From Chania multitudinisentens RB-25 (GTDB lineage: Bacteria; Pseudomonadota; Gammaproteobacteria; Enterobacterales; Enterobacteriaceae): DNA of 64,000 nucleotides. Position numbers and translations under genes: made by a program. Under the pieces are notes generated by a model, which searched no databases, was not told the DNA's origin, and was given only the letters and a program-made list of their open reading frames with translations. Shown one piece after another: positions 50,293-59,544 of the stretch; positions within the stretch are counted from its first letter, which is position 1, and the number at the start of each line of letters is the position of its first letter. The stretch is from the NCBI RefSeq assembly GCF_000520015.2, contig NZ_CP007044.2, forward strand, positions 2,728,001 through 2,792,000, written 5' to 3'.

Positions 50293-51813
50293 TTACTCTG
50301 CCTTAGCGGCTTCCACGGTAATGCTGCGGCGCTTGCGGAATCTGCGCAGCAACAGCGGCAATACCAATACGGCAACGGCTAATACCAGCAGGCTCTGCGC
50401 AATGCTGCTACCCCACAGAATGCCAAATTCACCATTGCTGATAGACAGCGCACGGCGCAGGTTCTGCTCCAGCATTTCCCCCAGTACAAAGCCCAGGATC
50501 AATGGTGACATCGGGAAGTGCATTTTCCGCAACAGGTAGCCAAACACGCCAAGCCCGACCATCAGCAGCAGGTCGAAAGTGGTGCTGTGAACGGCATAAA
50601 CCCCTACCGCAGAAACGGCGGCAATGGCTGGCACCAGGAACCACAGCGGCACGGTCAACATCCGGGTGAACAGGCCAATCAGTGGGAGGTTCATGATCAG
50701 CAACATTACGTTGGCAATCAGCAGCGCGGCGATCAGCCCCCAGACGATATCTGGTTGCTCGGTGAACATCGCTGGGCCTGGAGTGATGTTATACAGCGTC
50801 AAGGCTCCCATCATTACCGCAGTAGTGCCGGAACCCGGTACACCCAACGTCAGCATCGGGATAAACGAACCGCAGGCTGAGGCGTTGTTGGCCGCTTCCG
50901 GTGCCGCTACGCCACGGATATTCCCTTTACCGAAGGAGTCGCTGTTACCGCTGATTCTTTTTTCGGTCATGTAAGTGAGCGCACTGGCGATGGTGGCCCC
51001 TGCGCCCGGCAAAATCCCAACAAAAAAGCCGATGAACGAGGAGCGCAGAGTAGGGCCAACGCATTCGGCAGCCTCTTTGCGGTTGAACAGCAAGCGGCCG
51101 GTTTTGCGGATCAGTTTCTGGCCAGAGCTGGTGCTCTCCAGCATCAACAGGATCTCACTGACGGAGAACAGGCCAATCACCACCACGATAAACTGAATAC
51201 CGTCGGAGAGGTGTACGCTGTCGAAGGTGAAACGATAAACGCCGGTATTGGCATCTACCCCCACCGTCGCCAAGCCCAGCCCGATCAGCGCCGCTAACAG
51301 CGACTTCAGCGGGTTCTGGCTCATCATGCTGCCCAGGCAGGCGATGGCGAATACCATCAGCGCGAAGTATTCCGCTGGGCCAAAGGCCAGCGACCAGCGC
51401 GCCAGCAGCGGGGCGAACAGGATGATCCCGATGATGGCAATCAGTGAGCCGACAAAAGAGCTGACCGCTGAAATCGACAGCGCCACGCCAGCACGCCCTT
51501 GCTGCGCCATAGGGTAACCATCCAGGGCGGTCATGATGGCGGCGGCATCGCCCGGCACATTGAGCAGGATCGATGAAATTCGCCCACCATATTCACAGCC
51601 GATATACACCGTGGCCAGCAGGATCAACGCCGATTCGGCGGGTAATTTCAGGGCAAATGCCAGCGGCAGCAGGATCGCCACGCCGTTGATCGGCCCCAGG
51701 CCAGGCAGCAAGCCGACGATGGTGCCGACAAAGCAGCCGATCAGCGCGATCAGCAGATTCTGTGGAATCAGTGCCACTTCGAACCCTTGAGACAAATACA
51801 TCCAGGTTTCCAT
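50293..51813 (-). CDS. tctA: tripartite tricarboxylate transporter large membrane subunit TctA
   Basis: 506 aa from the ATG at 51813 (GGAGG upstream; METWMYLSQGFEVAL), with about 11-12 transmembrane segments. The family signature GCFVGTIVGLLPGLGPINGVAILLPLAF (near 28) and its repeat PGAGATIASALTYMTEKR (near 265) are present, along with GVPGSGTTAVMMGAL. Works with TctC (periplasmic binding) and TctB for citrate/tricarboxylate uptake driven by cation symport. Order tctC-tctB-tctA on one strand, 11 bp after tctB. Confidence 0.94.
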   Translation of the reverse strand: METWMYLSQGFEVALIPQNLLIALIGCFVGTIVGLLPGLGPINGVAILLPLAFALKLPAESALILLATVYIGCEYGGRISSILLNVPGDAAAIMTALDGYPMAQQGRAGVALSISAVSSFVGSLIAIIGIILFAPLLARWSLAFGPAEYFALMVFAIACLGSMMSQNPLKSLLAALIGLGLATVGVDANTGVYRFTFDSVHLSDGIQFIVVVIGLFSVSEILLMLESTSSGQKLIRKTGRLLFNRKEAAECVGPTLRSSFIGFFVGILPGAGATIASALTYMTEKRISGNSDSFGKGNIRGVAAPEAANNASACGSFIPMLTLGVPGSGTTAVMMGALTLYNITPGPAMFTEQPDIVWGLIAALLIANVMLLIMNLPLIGLFTRMLTVPLWFLVPAIAAVSAVGVYAVHSTTFDLLLMVGLGVFGYLLRKMHFPMSPLILGFVLGEMLEQNLRRALSISNGEFGILWGSSIAQSLLVLAVAVLVLPLLLRRFRKRRSITVEAAKAE

Positions 51814-51824
51814 TATTGCCTCCG

Positions 51825-52256
51825 TTAGTTCAGCCAAGCGCCGAGTGGCAGTGTGACATCAAGTAAATGATCAAAGGCGTAAAATAGTGATACCCCCATT
51901 ACGGCGCCAGAGATTAAGGCGGCGATTACCGTAGCCTGGAACAGCAGGCCGATGCTGAAGGTCAGCAACGCCGTTGCCAGCGGGAAGCCGAGCCACTCAA
52001 ATCCCCAGGCGTACAACATCAGTGTGACGATCAGCACCAGCAAACGTTGCAGTACCTTCTTATTGGGCCATTCGATGAGCTGTGGCCTGCTTAACAGCAG
52101 CAGAGCTGCACACAGAACCATCAGGCCCAGAATGGCTAGCGGGAAGGGGCGTGGCCCCAAGGGTTCATAACTGTATTCGGTTTGAATGCCCCAACCGATG
52201 AACAAACCACCGAGACATAGCAATAACCAGACACTGGCAAAAATGCGATCGCTCAT
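51825..52256 (-). CDS. tctB: tripartite tricarboxylate transporter small membrane subunit TctB
   Basis: 143 aa with four hydrophobic segments, starting MSDRIFASVWLLLCLGGLFIGW. EYSYEPLGPRPFPLAI at residues about 27-42 is the conserved TctB loop (LGPRxFP). The function of TctB is structural or regulatory in the TTT transporter. 15 bp separate it from tctC. Normal length. Confidence 0.92.
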   Translation of the reverse strand: MSDRIFASVWLLLCLGGLFIGWGIQTEYSYEPLGPRPFPLAILGLMVLCAALLLLSRPQLIEWPNKKVLQRLLVLIVTLMLYAWGFEWLGFPLATALLTFSIGLLFQATVIAALISGAVMGVSLFYAFDHLLDVTLPLGAWLN

Positions 52257-52271
52257 GGGGATACCTCTGGG

Positions 52272-53252
52272 TTATTTGGCCAGACCGAAGTCTTTTGCCT
52301 GCTCGCGGTACTGATTCACCTGGTTTTTCACGTAGGTATCCAGTTCCTGGCCAGTCAGGTTGAACTCAAACAGGCCGCGTAAATCGCGCTGCTTTTTGAA
52401 TTCGTCAGTAACCATGGTTTTCTTGAAGGTGTCGATCCACCATTGATACTCTTCTTCGCTGACCTTCGGGCCCACGTAGAAACCGCGGATGATCGGCCAA
52501 ACGAGGTTGAATCCCTGTTCTTTGGCGGTAGGCACGCTGGTCAATTCACCCGGTAGGCGTTGGTCGGCATACACCGCCAACACGCGGATTTTATCGCCTT
52601 GCAGATAAGGCACCATTTCGCTCAAATCGCCGGAAACAGCCTGAATATGATTGCCCAGCAGGGCGGTAACGGTTTCACCACCGCCTTCAAATGCCACGTA
52701 ACGCATTTTATGTGGATCGATCCCCACTTCACGCGCCAGCAACGCGGTTTTCATCCAGTCTTGGCTGCCAATGGAAGCACCAGCACCAAACACCACGCTG
52801 TTCGGATCTTTTTTGAAGGCATCCATCAGGTCTGGCAGCGTTTTATAAGGCGAATCAGTGCGCACCGCGATCATGCCGTAATCGGTGCCAACGGCGGCCA
52901 GCCATTTCACGTCATCCACGTTATAGCGGCCGAACTTTCCTTGCGACAGATTCAGCAATGAACCGCCAGAAAATGCCACCACGGTGCCAAACTCTGCTGG
53001 TCGCTGGGCGACGATGGCGTTATAGGCGACGGCCCCCACGCCGCCGGGCATGTAGGTGACACGCATGGGTTTTTCGATAGCCTTGGTTTCCTGTAATGAA
53101 ACCTGAATCAGTTTGCAGGTGAGATCGAATCCTCCGCCGGGTTTGGCCGGGGCGATACATTCAGTGCGGCTGGGTGCCTCAATAGCAAACGCCGGAGCGG
53201 TAGTGAACAACAGAGCAGTTGCGGTAAGCGCAAGATTGATTGTTTTTTTCAT
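52272..53252 (-). CDS. tctC: periplasmic tricarboxylate-binding protein TctC
   Basis: 326 aa from the ATG at 53252 (GGGAAGG upstream; MKKTINLALTATALLF); the ORF extension to 53264 is unlikely. Signal peptide cleaves after AFA (about residue 24). IAPAKPGGGFDLTCKLIQ (near 35) and YMPGGVGAVAYNAIV (near 68) are the substrate-binding TTT/Bug-type motifs; FGAGASIGSQDW contributes to the binding cleft. In Salmonella TctC binds citrate and related tricarboxylates. Divergent from tctD. Confidence 0.94.
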   Translation of the reverse strand: MKKTINLALTATALLFTTAPAFAIEAPSRTECIAPAKPGGGFDLTCKLIQVSLQETKAIEKPMRVTYMPGGVGAVAYNAIVAQRPAEFGTVVAFSGGSLLNLSQGKFGRYNVDDVKWLAAVGTDYGMIAVRTDSPYKTLPDLMDAFKKDPNSVVFGAGASIGSQDWMKTALLAREVGIDPHKMRYVAFEGGGETVTALLGNHIQAVSGDLSEMVPYLQGDKIRVLAVYADQRLPGELTSVPTAKEQGFNLVWPIIRGFYVGPKVSEEEYQWWIDTFKKTMVTDEFKKQRDLRGLFEFNLTGQELDTYVKNQVNQYREQAKDFGLAK

Positions 53253-53329
53253 TGCCTTCCCCATTGGTTTTTCTTGCAGATTGTGAGAATTCCCGCTGAC
53301 ACGGAGTTGCTAAATTGTTAAAACAATAA

Positions 53330-53360
53330 CCTTTCATTTACCTTTCATTGACAATGAAAG
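53330..53360. promoter_or_regulatory. candidate TctD operator
   Basis: CCTTTCATT occurs twice at 11-bp spacing (53330-53338, 53341-53349), the second copy continuing into the perfect palindrome CTTTCATTG-A-CAATGAAAG (53342-53360). The 11-bp direct spacing suits an OmpR-type regulator. It lies between divergent tctC and tctD, 15 bp from the tctD start. Confidence 0.6.
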
Positions 53361-53375
53361 TTTACAGGATGTGAT

Positions 53376-54050
53376 ATGCGTCTCTTGTTGGTAGAAGATC
53401 ACCCTGAGTTATCCCATTGGTTACAAAAGGCACTGACTGGCCTGGGTTTTGCGGTGGATGTGGCCGTGGATGGGCTGGCGGCCGATCATCTGTTATTGAA
53501 CGAAAACTATGCGCTGGTGGTGCTGGACGTGGCTTTGCCACGCTTGAATGGCCTGGATTTGCTGGCACGGTTACGCAAACGCGGGCAGGAATTGCCCGTA
53601 TTGCTGCTGACGGCGCGCACCGACGTGGCTGACCGGGTGAAAGGGCTGAATCTGGGCGCTGATGATTACCTCACCAAACCGTTTGAGCTGGACGAACTGG
53701 AAGCCCGCATCCGGGCACTGTTGCGCCGCAGCGTTGGCGTGATACAGCAAGCGTTGAAGTTCGGCAGGCTGACTTACCATGATGAAGGGTATTTCCTGTT
53801 GGAAGATAAGCCATTGCAACTGACGCCGCGTGAGCTGGCCGTGCTGACCGCCCTGATCCATCGCCGTGGCCGGCCCGTGGCTAAACAGCAGCTGTTTGAG
53901 CAGGTATTTACCCTTTCTGATGAGGCGAACCCGGAAAGTATCGAACTGTATGTGCACCGGGTTCGTAAGAAGCTGCAAGGCAGTGATGTGGCGATTGTGA
54001 CGCTGCGTGGCCTGGGTTACAGCCTGGAGTTGTGCGATGCCATGGTTTAA
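53376..54050 (+). CDS. tctD: response regulator TctD
   Basis: 224-aa OmpR/PhoB-type regulator. Receiver domain (about 1-115) with acidic pair ED at 8-9, phospho-Asp in LVVLDVALPRLNG (near 51), Thr in LLLTART and Lys in LTKPFELDE (near 101). Winged-helix domain (about 125-220) with LTPRELAVLTALIHRRGRPV and LYVHRVRKKL. In Salmonella TctD/TctE controls tctCBA in response to tricarboxylates. The 3' end overlaps tctE by 14 bp. Confidence 0.93.
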   Translation: MRLLLVEDHPELSHWLQKALTGLGFAVDVAVDGLAADHLLLNENYALVVLDVALPRLNGLDLLARLRKRGQELPVLLLTARTDVADRVKGLNLGADDYLTKPFELDELEARIRALLRRSVGVIQQALKFGRLTYHDEGYFLLEDKPLQLTPRELAVLTALIHRRGRPVAKQQLFEQVFTLSDEANPESIELYVHRVRKKLQGSDVAIVTLRGLGYSLELCDAMV

Positions 54051-55449
54051 AGCCCCGCGTTCGTTGTTCTATCAGTTACTGTTGTTCTTTGGCTTGCCGT
54101 TATTGGTGTTGGGAGGGATCTCGATCTATACCCACTATTTCAGCGCGATGAATGCTGCAACGCTGGCTTACGATCGCACCCTGCTGGCTTCGGCACGCAC
54201 GGTGGCAGAGCGGCTGGTGGTACGTAATCAGCGGTTGGAAGTGGACGTTCCCTACGTGATGCTCGATAGCTTTGAGCGCAATATGAACGATCAGCTTTAC
54301 TATCAGGTGATTTCGCCAGAAGGCAAAAGTATCTCTGGTTACAGCGATCTGCCGGTGATGCCCGCTTATATTCCGCGTTCAAGCCTTTATCCGGCGTTGG
54401 TGCATTTTTACGATGCGCACTATCGTGGCCGCCCGATCCGCGTTGCAACGCTGTTTCAGCCGGTGAATGAATCCGGCGTGATGGGGATGGCCACCATTCT
54501 GGTGGCGGAAACGCTGGAATCCCGGCGCTATCTGGCGCAGCAGATGCTGTTGGCGGCGTTGCTCAGCCAAGGGACGGTGGTGATACTGACGCTTACCTTG
54601 GCTTACGTACTGTTGAAAAAAGTGCTGAGGCCGCTGCGCAAGCTTTCCGGCATGATGCTGCGGCGCGATCCTGGGGAACTGACGCCCTTGCCGATGGTGT
54701 TGCCGTGGTCAGAAATGCAGCCGTTGCTGCTGGCGTTTAATCGCTATATTGAACGGCTGCGGGTGATGGTTGCGCGCCAGGAGCGTTTCAGTGCCGATGC
54801 TTCTCATCAGCTCCGCACGCCGTTGACGGTATTGAAAACCCAGGTGGGCGTTGCGCTGGCTAGCGATCGGCCTGAACAATGGCGTGAAAGCCTGGAGGGG
54901 ATGAGTATCACGTTAGACAGCACGGTGGCGCTAACCGACCGCTTACTGCATCTTTCGCGCCTGAAAGCGCATGAACGCCATGCCGAGCGCCAGCTGCAAC
55001 CGGTCAATCTGGCGCAGGTGTTGCGAGATGCCTGTTTCTCCCGTTTGCCACAGGCGCGCAGTAAGCAGATCGACTTGGGCTATGAAGGCGTTACGGTGTG
55101 TTGGGTGGCGGGGGAAGGGCTGTTATTGACCGAGCTTTGCGCCAATCTGCTGGATAATGCGCTGAAGTACACCCCACGTCATGGAATAGTGACTGCACGC
55201 TTGATGATGGAAGAGCGGCAAGGATGGTTGGAAATTGAAGACAGCGGGCCGGGTATTTCTCAGGAACATACCCAGGCCGCGCTACAGCCGTTCTATCGGT
55301 TGGATAACGTAGGTGAGCAATCGGGAGCCGGGTTGGGGCTGGCGCTGGTGAAAGATATTACCCATTACCATGGCACCCGCCCGGAACTGTTGACCTCGGC
55401 TACGCTAGGTGGCCTGTTGGTGCGGGTGCGCTTTGCGTTATTGACTTGA
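54037..55449 (+). CDS. tctE: sensor histidine kinase TctE
   Basis: 470 aa from the ATG at 54037 (MPWFKAPRSLFYQLLLFFG); the frame extends to 54007 within tctD. Two transmembrane segments (about 12-33 and 165-190) enclose a periplasmic sensor of the 2CSK_N type. HisKA has ADASHQLRTPLTVLKTQ (His near 256). The ATPase domain shows CANLLDNALKYTP (N box), IEDSGPGIS (G1) and GAGLGLALVKDI (G2). Partner of TctD; likely senses citrate-like ligands. Confidence 0.93.
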   Translation: MPWFKAPRSLFYQLLLFFGLPLLVLGGISIYTHYFSAMNAATLAYDRTLLASARTVAERLVVRNQRLEVDVPYVMLDSFERNMNDQLYYQVISPEGKSISGYSDLPVMPAYIPRSSLYPALVHFYDAHYRGRPIRVATLFQPVNESGVMGMATILVAETLESRRYLAQQMLLAALLSQGTVVILTLTLAYVLLKKVLRPLRKLSGMMLRRDPGELTPLPMVLPWSEMQPLLLAFNRYIERLRVMVARQERFSADASHQLRTPLTVLKTQVGVALASDRPEQWRESLEGMSITLDSTVALTDRLLHLSRLKAHERHAERQLQPVNLAQVLRDACFSRLPQARSKQIDLGYEGVTVCWVAGEGLLLTELCANLLDNALKYTPRHGIVTARLMMEERQGWLEIEDSGPGISQEHTQAALQPFYRLDNVGEQSGAGLGLALVKDITHYHGTRPELLTSATLGGLLVRVRFALLT

Positions 55450-55452
55450 ACA

Positions 55453-56364
55453 TTACTCTTTGCAGACCGTCTGTGTGGTTTCCGCCGTTTTCTTGCGCCC
55501 CAGCGGGGTACGCAAGCGTTGTGACAAGATCACACCCAGCAGGGTAATACCACCGCCAATCAGATGATAGCTTTGCAAATGTTCGTGCAGGAACAGCACG
55601 GCGATAATGGCGGTGAATACCGGGGCCAGATTCATAAAAATCGAGGTGGTATTGGCCCCCAGACGCATGACGCCCAGTATCCAGAGAAACGGTGCGAGGA
55701 TCGAAGCCGGAATACCAGCGAACAAAACCAGTGGAATGTTCTGGCTGTTAAGTTGTACGTCCGGCGTCATCAGGAAGTTGGGCAGCAGCAACAGGACGCC
55801 GAACAGTATTTGTACGTACAAGGATTGCCAGTTGGGTAATGCGATCGCCCAACGTTTGGTCAGCACGCTGTATAACGCATAAGACGCTGAGGCGGCGAAC
55901 ATCATCAGTTCGCCTTGGCCGATGCCGTGCTCCAGCAACTGCCCCGGTTGACCCGCGCTCACCAGCCACATCAAGCCACCGAGCGACAGCAGGCTGCCCA
56001 GCACGATCCCTAACGTTGGGGCTACGCGCAGCACCACAATGCTGATTAAGACGGTTAATAATGGGATCAGCGAATTAAAAATGCCCATGAACAGCGCGCT
56101 GACGCTGTGCGCGGCATAATAGGACAGGCTCTGGTATAGCACCATGCCGAGCAGGCCCAGAATCATCAGTTTCCACCCATTGGCGCGCACGGTCGGCCAG
56201 TGGCGAATCACGCCCGGCAGTGCGAAGGGGGTCAGTACGATTAATGCCAACAGCCAGCGGTAGAAAGAGATGGCTGCCGGATCGATAGCCGTAGCGGAAA
56301 CTTTGCTGACGACGGCGTTAATCGACCAAATGAGCACGGCCAACAGTGGAAAAAGCATGTTCAT
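55453..56364 (-). CDS. EamA/DMT family transporter, divergent from an AraC regulator
   Basis: 303 aa from the ATG at 56364 (MNMLFPLLAVLIWSINAVVSK); an ATG seven codons earlier (56385) is possible. Ten hydrophobic segments in two EamA domains; IWSINAVVSKVSATAIDPAAISFYRW is the conserved first-helix/second-helix junction, and NLAPVFTAIIAVLFLHEHL the ninth. Exporter of unknown metabolites. Divergent arrangement with the AraC gene suggests local regulation. Ends 4 bp from tctE (convergent) with no space for a separate terminator. Confidence 0.86.
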   Translation of the reverse strand: MNMLFPLLAVLIWSINAVVSKVSATAIDPAAISFYRWLLALIVLTPFALPGVIRHWPTVRANGWKLMILGLLGMVLYQSLSYYAAHSVSALFMGIFNSLIPLLTVLISIVVLRVAPTLGIVLGSLLSLGGLMWLVSAGQPGQLLEHGIGQGELMMFAASASYALYSVLTKRWAIALPNWQSLYVQILFGVLLLLPNFLMTPDVQLNSQNIPLVLFAGIPASILAPFLWILGVMRLGANTTSIFMNLAPVFTAIIAVLFLHEHLQSYHLIGGGITLLGVILSQRLRTPLGRKKTAETTQTVCKE

Positions 56365-56472
56365 GATAACTATTCTCAACAACAAATAACTTGCTGGCTA
56401 GTCTACGCTTGTCCGATTTATTATATATAGTGATAATCAGACACTCTTTCGCGAAATCAAGACAATCTCACT

Positions 56473-57246
56473 ATGGCCGAAACCCGCCATTATCCCACCG
56501 CAGAGGTGGCAGCACCGCGCACTTTGTTCTTCCACAGTGAAGAAACCAATGCGGATACCGAATATCTGCCGCATAGCCACGATTGGGGGCAAGTGATTTG
56601 CGTAAAAACTGGCGTGATCGCCCTGAATATCGCTGGGCAGCGTTTTCTGGCACCGCCAGAGTTTGCGGTCTGGCTACCGATTGGCGTGGAACATGCCAGC
56701 TATAACCGCCAACCCGCGCTGTTTCGCTCGATTAATATTGCCAAATCGCTGTGTGCCGGTATGCCGCAACAGGCCTGCTTGCTCAATGTGTCGCCGGTGT
56801 TCAGTTCGATTGTCGAACATTGCCTGGCGCGCCAGATGCTGGAACCAAAAACCAAACAGGATCTACGTCTGTGCCGGGTGTTGATCGACCAACTGCGTAT
56901 CTCACCGATCCAACAGACCTATCTGCCAACCTCGCAAGACAAATTCCTGGCCCCGGTGCTGCAAGCTCTGGAACGTTGCCCATCAGACAATACATCACTG
57001 GCGTTGTGGGCCGGACGGGTGTACACCACGGAGCGCACGTTGTCACGCCGCTGCCAGCAGGAACTGGGGATGTCGTTCAGTGAATGGCGGCAGCGCCTGC
57101 GTTTTTTGCATGCGCTTTCGTTACTCGAACAGGGGAAAACCGTGCAGGAGGTAGCGCTGGATGTCGGCTACAGCTCGGCTTCGGCGTTTATCGTGATGTT
57201 TCAGCAGATTGCGGGCACCACGCCGGAACGTTTCCGTCGTACATAA
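56473..57246 (+). CDS. AraC family transcriptional regulator
   Basis: 257 aa. The N-terminal cupin-like half has HSHDWGQVICVKTGVIALNIAGQRFLAPPEFAVWLPIGVEHAS (about 34-75), the pattern of small-molecule AraC sensors. The C-terminal double helix-turn-helix (about 165-255) has VYTTERTLSRRCQQELGMSFSEW and TVQEVALDVGYSSASAFIVMFQQIAGTTPERFR. Probably controls the neighbouring divergent DMT transporter through the 100-bp shared promoter region. No SD is obvious at this start. Effector unknown. Confidence 0.88.
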   Translation: MAETRHYPTAEVAAPRTLFFHSEETNADTEYLPHSHDWGQVICVKTGVIALNIAGQRFLAPPEFAVWLPIGVEHASYNRQPALFRSINIAKSLCAGMPQQACLLNVSPVFSSIVEHCLARQMLEPKTKQDLRLCRVLIDQLRISPIQQTYLPTSQDKFLAPVLQALERCPSDNTSLALWAGRVYTTERTLSRRCQQELGMSFSEWRQRLRFLHALSLLEQGKTVQEVALDVGYSSASAFIVMFQQIAGTTPERFRRT

Positions 57247-57320
57247 CAACGCTTGGGTTTCTGCGCCATTCGGTGGCACACTATTTTGCAGCTGAAACGC
57301 GAATCCCGTCGGAGAATAAC

Positions 57321-58454
57321 GTGAAGATCCTGGTTGATGAAAATATGCCCTATGCGGTTGAACTGTTTAGCCGCTTAGGTGAAGTACAGGCCGTGCCTGG
57401 CCGCCCGATCCCACGCCACGCGTTGGCAGGGGCAAACGCGCTGATGGTGCGTTCTGTTACTAAGGTGAATCAAGAACTGCTGGCGGGAACGGGTATCGGG
57501 TTTGTCGGCACGGCCACGGCAGGCACTGACCACGTTGATGAAGCGTGGCTGCAACAGGCCGGTATTGGTTTCTCGGCGGCATCCGGCTGTAACGCTATCG
57601 CAGTGGTCGAATATGTGTTTTCTGCCTTGATGTTGCTGGCCGAACGCGATGGTTTTTATCTACGCGACAAAACTGTGGGCATCGTGGGCGTTGGCAATGT
57701 CGGTTCCCGTCTTGATGCGCGTTTGCAAGCGTTAGGGGTGCGTACCTTGTTGTGCGATCCGCCGCGTGCCGCTCGTGGTGATGTGGGTGAGTTCTGGCCG
57801 CTGGAGAAACTGGTGGCGGAAGCGGATGTGCTGACTTTCCATACCCCGCTGAACAAATCTGGGCCGTATAAATCTCTGCACTTAGCCAATGCGGATCTGC
57901 TTGACGCGTTGCCGGATGACCGCATCCTGATCAACGCTTGCCGTGGTGCCGTGGTACACAACGCTGCTTTGCTTAAGGTGCTGGAGCAAGGTAAACGGCT
58001 TAGCACGGTGTTGGACGTATGGGAACCTGAACCGGAGCTTTCCCTGCCGCTGCTGGATTGGGTGGACATTGGTACTGCTCATATTGCGGGCTACACGCTG
58101 GAAGGGAAAGCCCGTGGCACAACGCAGGTGTTCGAAGCCTTCGCCCAGCATCTGGGGCAGCCACAGTCAATCGAATTAGCCTCATTGTTGCCGGTTCCAG
58201 AGTTCAGTGAAATCCGCCTCAACGGGCCGCTGGATGAAGGCAAGTTAAAACGATTGATGCACTTGGTGTATGATGTGCGCCGCGATGATGCACCGCTGCG
58301 TGAGGTGGCTGGGCTACCGGGTGAATTTGATCGCCTGCGCAAACATTATCAGGAGCGCCGTGAATGGTCATCACTGCGGGTACAGTGTGATGACAGCGCC
58401 AGCGCGGAGCTGCTGCACAAACTGGGCTTCGGCGTTCAGTTAAGGTTGCCTTAA
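57321..58454 (+). CDS. pdxB: erythronate-4-phosphate dehydrogenase PdxB
   Basis: NAD-dependent second step of de novo pyridoxal phosphate synthesis. The start is GTG at 57321: GGAG is 6 bp upstream, and the protein (M)KILVDENMPYAVELFS, 377 aa, then matches the family. The longer frame from 57084 lies inside the AraC gene. NAD-binding TVGIVGVGNVGSRLDARL (near 118), catalytic Arg in NACRGAVVHN and Glu in VLDVWEPEP, and His in TAHIAGYTLEGKARG are present. Substrate-specific C-terminal domain intact. Confidence 0.95.
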   Translation: MKILVDENMPYAVELFSRLGEVQAVPGRPIPRHALAGANALMVRSVTKVNQELLAGTGIGFVGTATAGTDHVDEAWLQQAGIGFSAASGCNAIAVVEYVFSALMLLAERDGFYLRDKTVGIVGVGNVGSRLDARLQALGVRTLLCDPPRAARGDVGEFWPLEKLVAEADVLTFHTPLNKSGPYKSLHLANADLLDALPDDRILINACRGAVVHNAALLKVLEQGKRLSTVLDVWEPEPELSLPLLDWVDIGTAHIAGYTLEGKARGTTQVFEAFAQHLGQPQSIELASLLPVPEFSEIRLNGPLDEGKLKRLMHLVYDVRRDDAPLREVAGLPGEFDRLRKHYQERREWSSLRVQCDDSASAELLHKLGFGVQLRLP

Positions 58455-58533
58455 GTAAATGGGGTTAACCTCTATCCGGGCGATGGTGTTATCGCCCGTC
58501 TGCATGTGAATGAAATACTCTGGAGAAAACCCA

Positions 58534-59544
58534 ATGTCTGACGGCTGGAATATCGCTCTGCTTGGCGCAACTGGCGCAGTAGGTGAAGCGTTACTGGAAT
58601 TGTTGCAGGAACGCCAGTTCCCGGTGGGTGAGCTCTATCCTTTGGCCAGCGCTAATGGGGCTGGTGCAACGGTGCGTTTCAATGGTAAATCCCTGTTGGT
58701 GCAAAACGCAGAAGAATTTGACTGGTCGCAGGCACAGTTGGCGTTTTTTGTGGCGGGCACCGAGGCCGCCGCCCGCTATGCCGATGAGGCAGGCAACCAG
58801 GGGTGCCTGGTGATTGATACCAGCGGCCTGTTTGCGCTAGAGCCGGACGTGCCGCTGGTGGTGCCTGGCGTCAACCCGCAGGTGTTGGCGGATTACCGCA
58901 ACCGCAATATCGTGGCGGTGGCTGATAGCATGGTGAGCCAATTGTTGACCGCCATTAAACCGCTGACCGAACAGGCCGGGCTGTCTCGTTTGCATGTCAC
59001 TACGCTGATGTCGGTGTCGGCGCGCGGCAAAGTGGCGGTGGACGATCTCGCTGGGCAAAGCGCGCGTTTGCTGAACGGCATTCCTGCTGAACCGGGAGTG
59101 TTTGCCAAGCAATTGGCCTTTAACATGCTGCCATTACTGGCTGATGAACAGGGCAGCGTGCGTGAAGAGCGATTGATTGTCGATCAGGTACGTAAGGTAT
59201 TGCAGGACGAAGGATTACCAATCTCAGTTAGCTGCGTGCAGTCACCGGTATTCTATGGGCATGCGCAAGTGGTGCATCTGGAAGCATTACGCCCGATTGC
59301 CGCAGAAGAAGCGCGCAGCGAACTGGAGCAGATGGATGACATCCAACTGAGTGAAGAGGACGATTACCCAACCCAGGTCACGGAAGCGTCCGGCAGCGAT
59401 GCGTTGAGCATCGGTTGCCTGCGTAACGATTATGGTATCCCTGAAATACTGCAATTCTGGTCAGTGGCCGACAACGTGCGTTTTGGTGGTGCACTGATGG
59501 CGATTGAAACCGCCGAGCGCCTGTTGCAGGAGCAGATGTACTGA
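58534..59544 (+). CDS. usg: Usg protein (aspartate-semialdehyde dehydrogenase-like)
   Basis: 336 aa from the ATG at 58534 (GGAG upstream; MSDGWNIALLGATGAVGE). Homologous to Asd: N-terminal Rossmann GATGAVGEALLELL, and SVQSPVFYGHAQVVHLEAL in the C-terminal domain. The Asd active-site Cys region (around NAVADSMVSQLLTAIKPL) has no Cys, so dehydrogenase activity is doubtful. True function is unknown. The stop overlaps the truA ATG (TGATG), as in other enterobacteria. Confidence 0.93.
   Translation: MSDGWNIALLGATGAVGEALLELLQERQFPVGELYPLASANGAGATVRFNGKSLLVQNAEEFDWSQAQLAFFVAGTEAAARYADEAGNQGCLVIDTSGLFALEPDVPLVVPGVNPQVLADYRNRNIVAVADSMVSQLLTAIKPLTEQAGLSRLHVTTLMSVSARGKVAVDDLAGQSARLLNGIPAEPGVFAKQLAFNMLPLLADEQGSVREERLIVDQVRKVLQDEGLPISVSCVQSPVFYGHAQVVHLEALRPIAAEEARSELEQMDDIQLSEEDDYPTQVTEASGSDALSIGCLRNDYGIPEILQFWSVADNVRFGGALMAIETAERLLQEQMY

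Noticed and set aside
57084..57320. 79-residue N-terminal extension of PdxB
   Set aside because: It overlaps the AraC gene out of frame; the GTG at 57,321 has its own SD and the family N-terminus.
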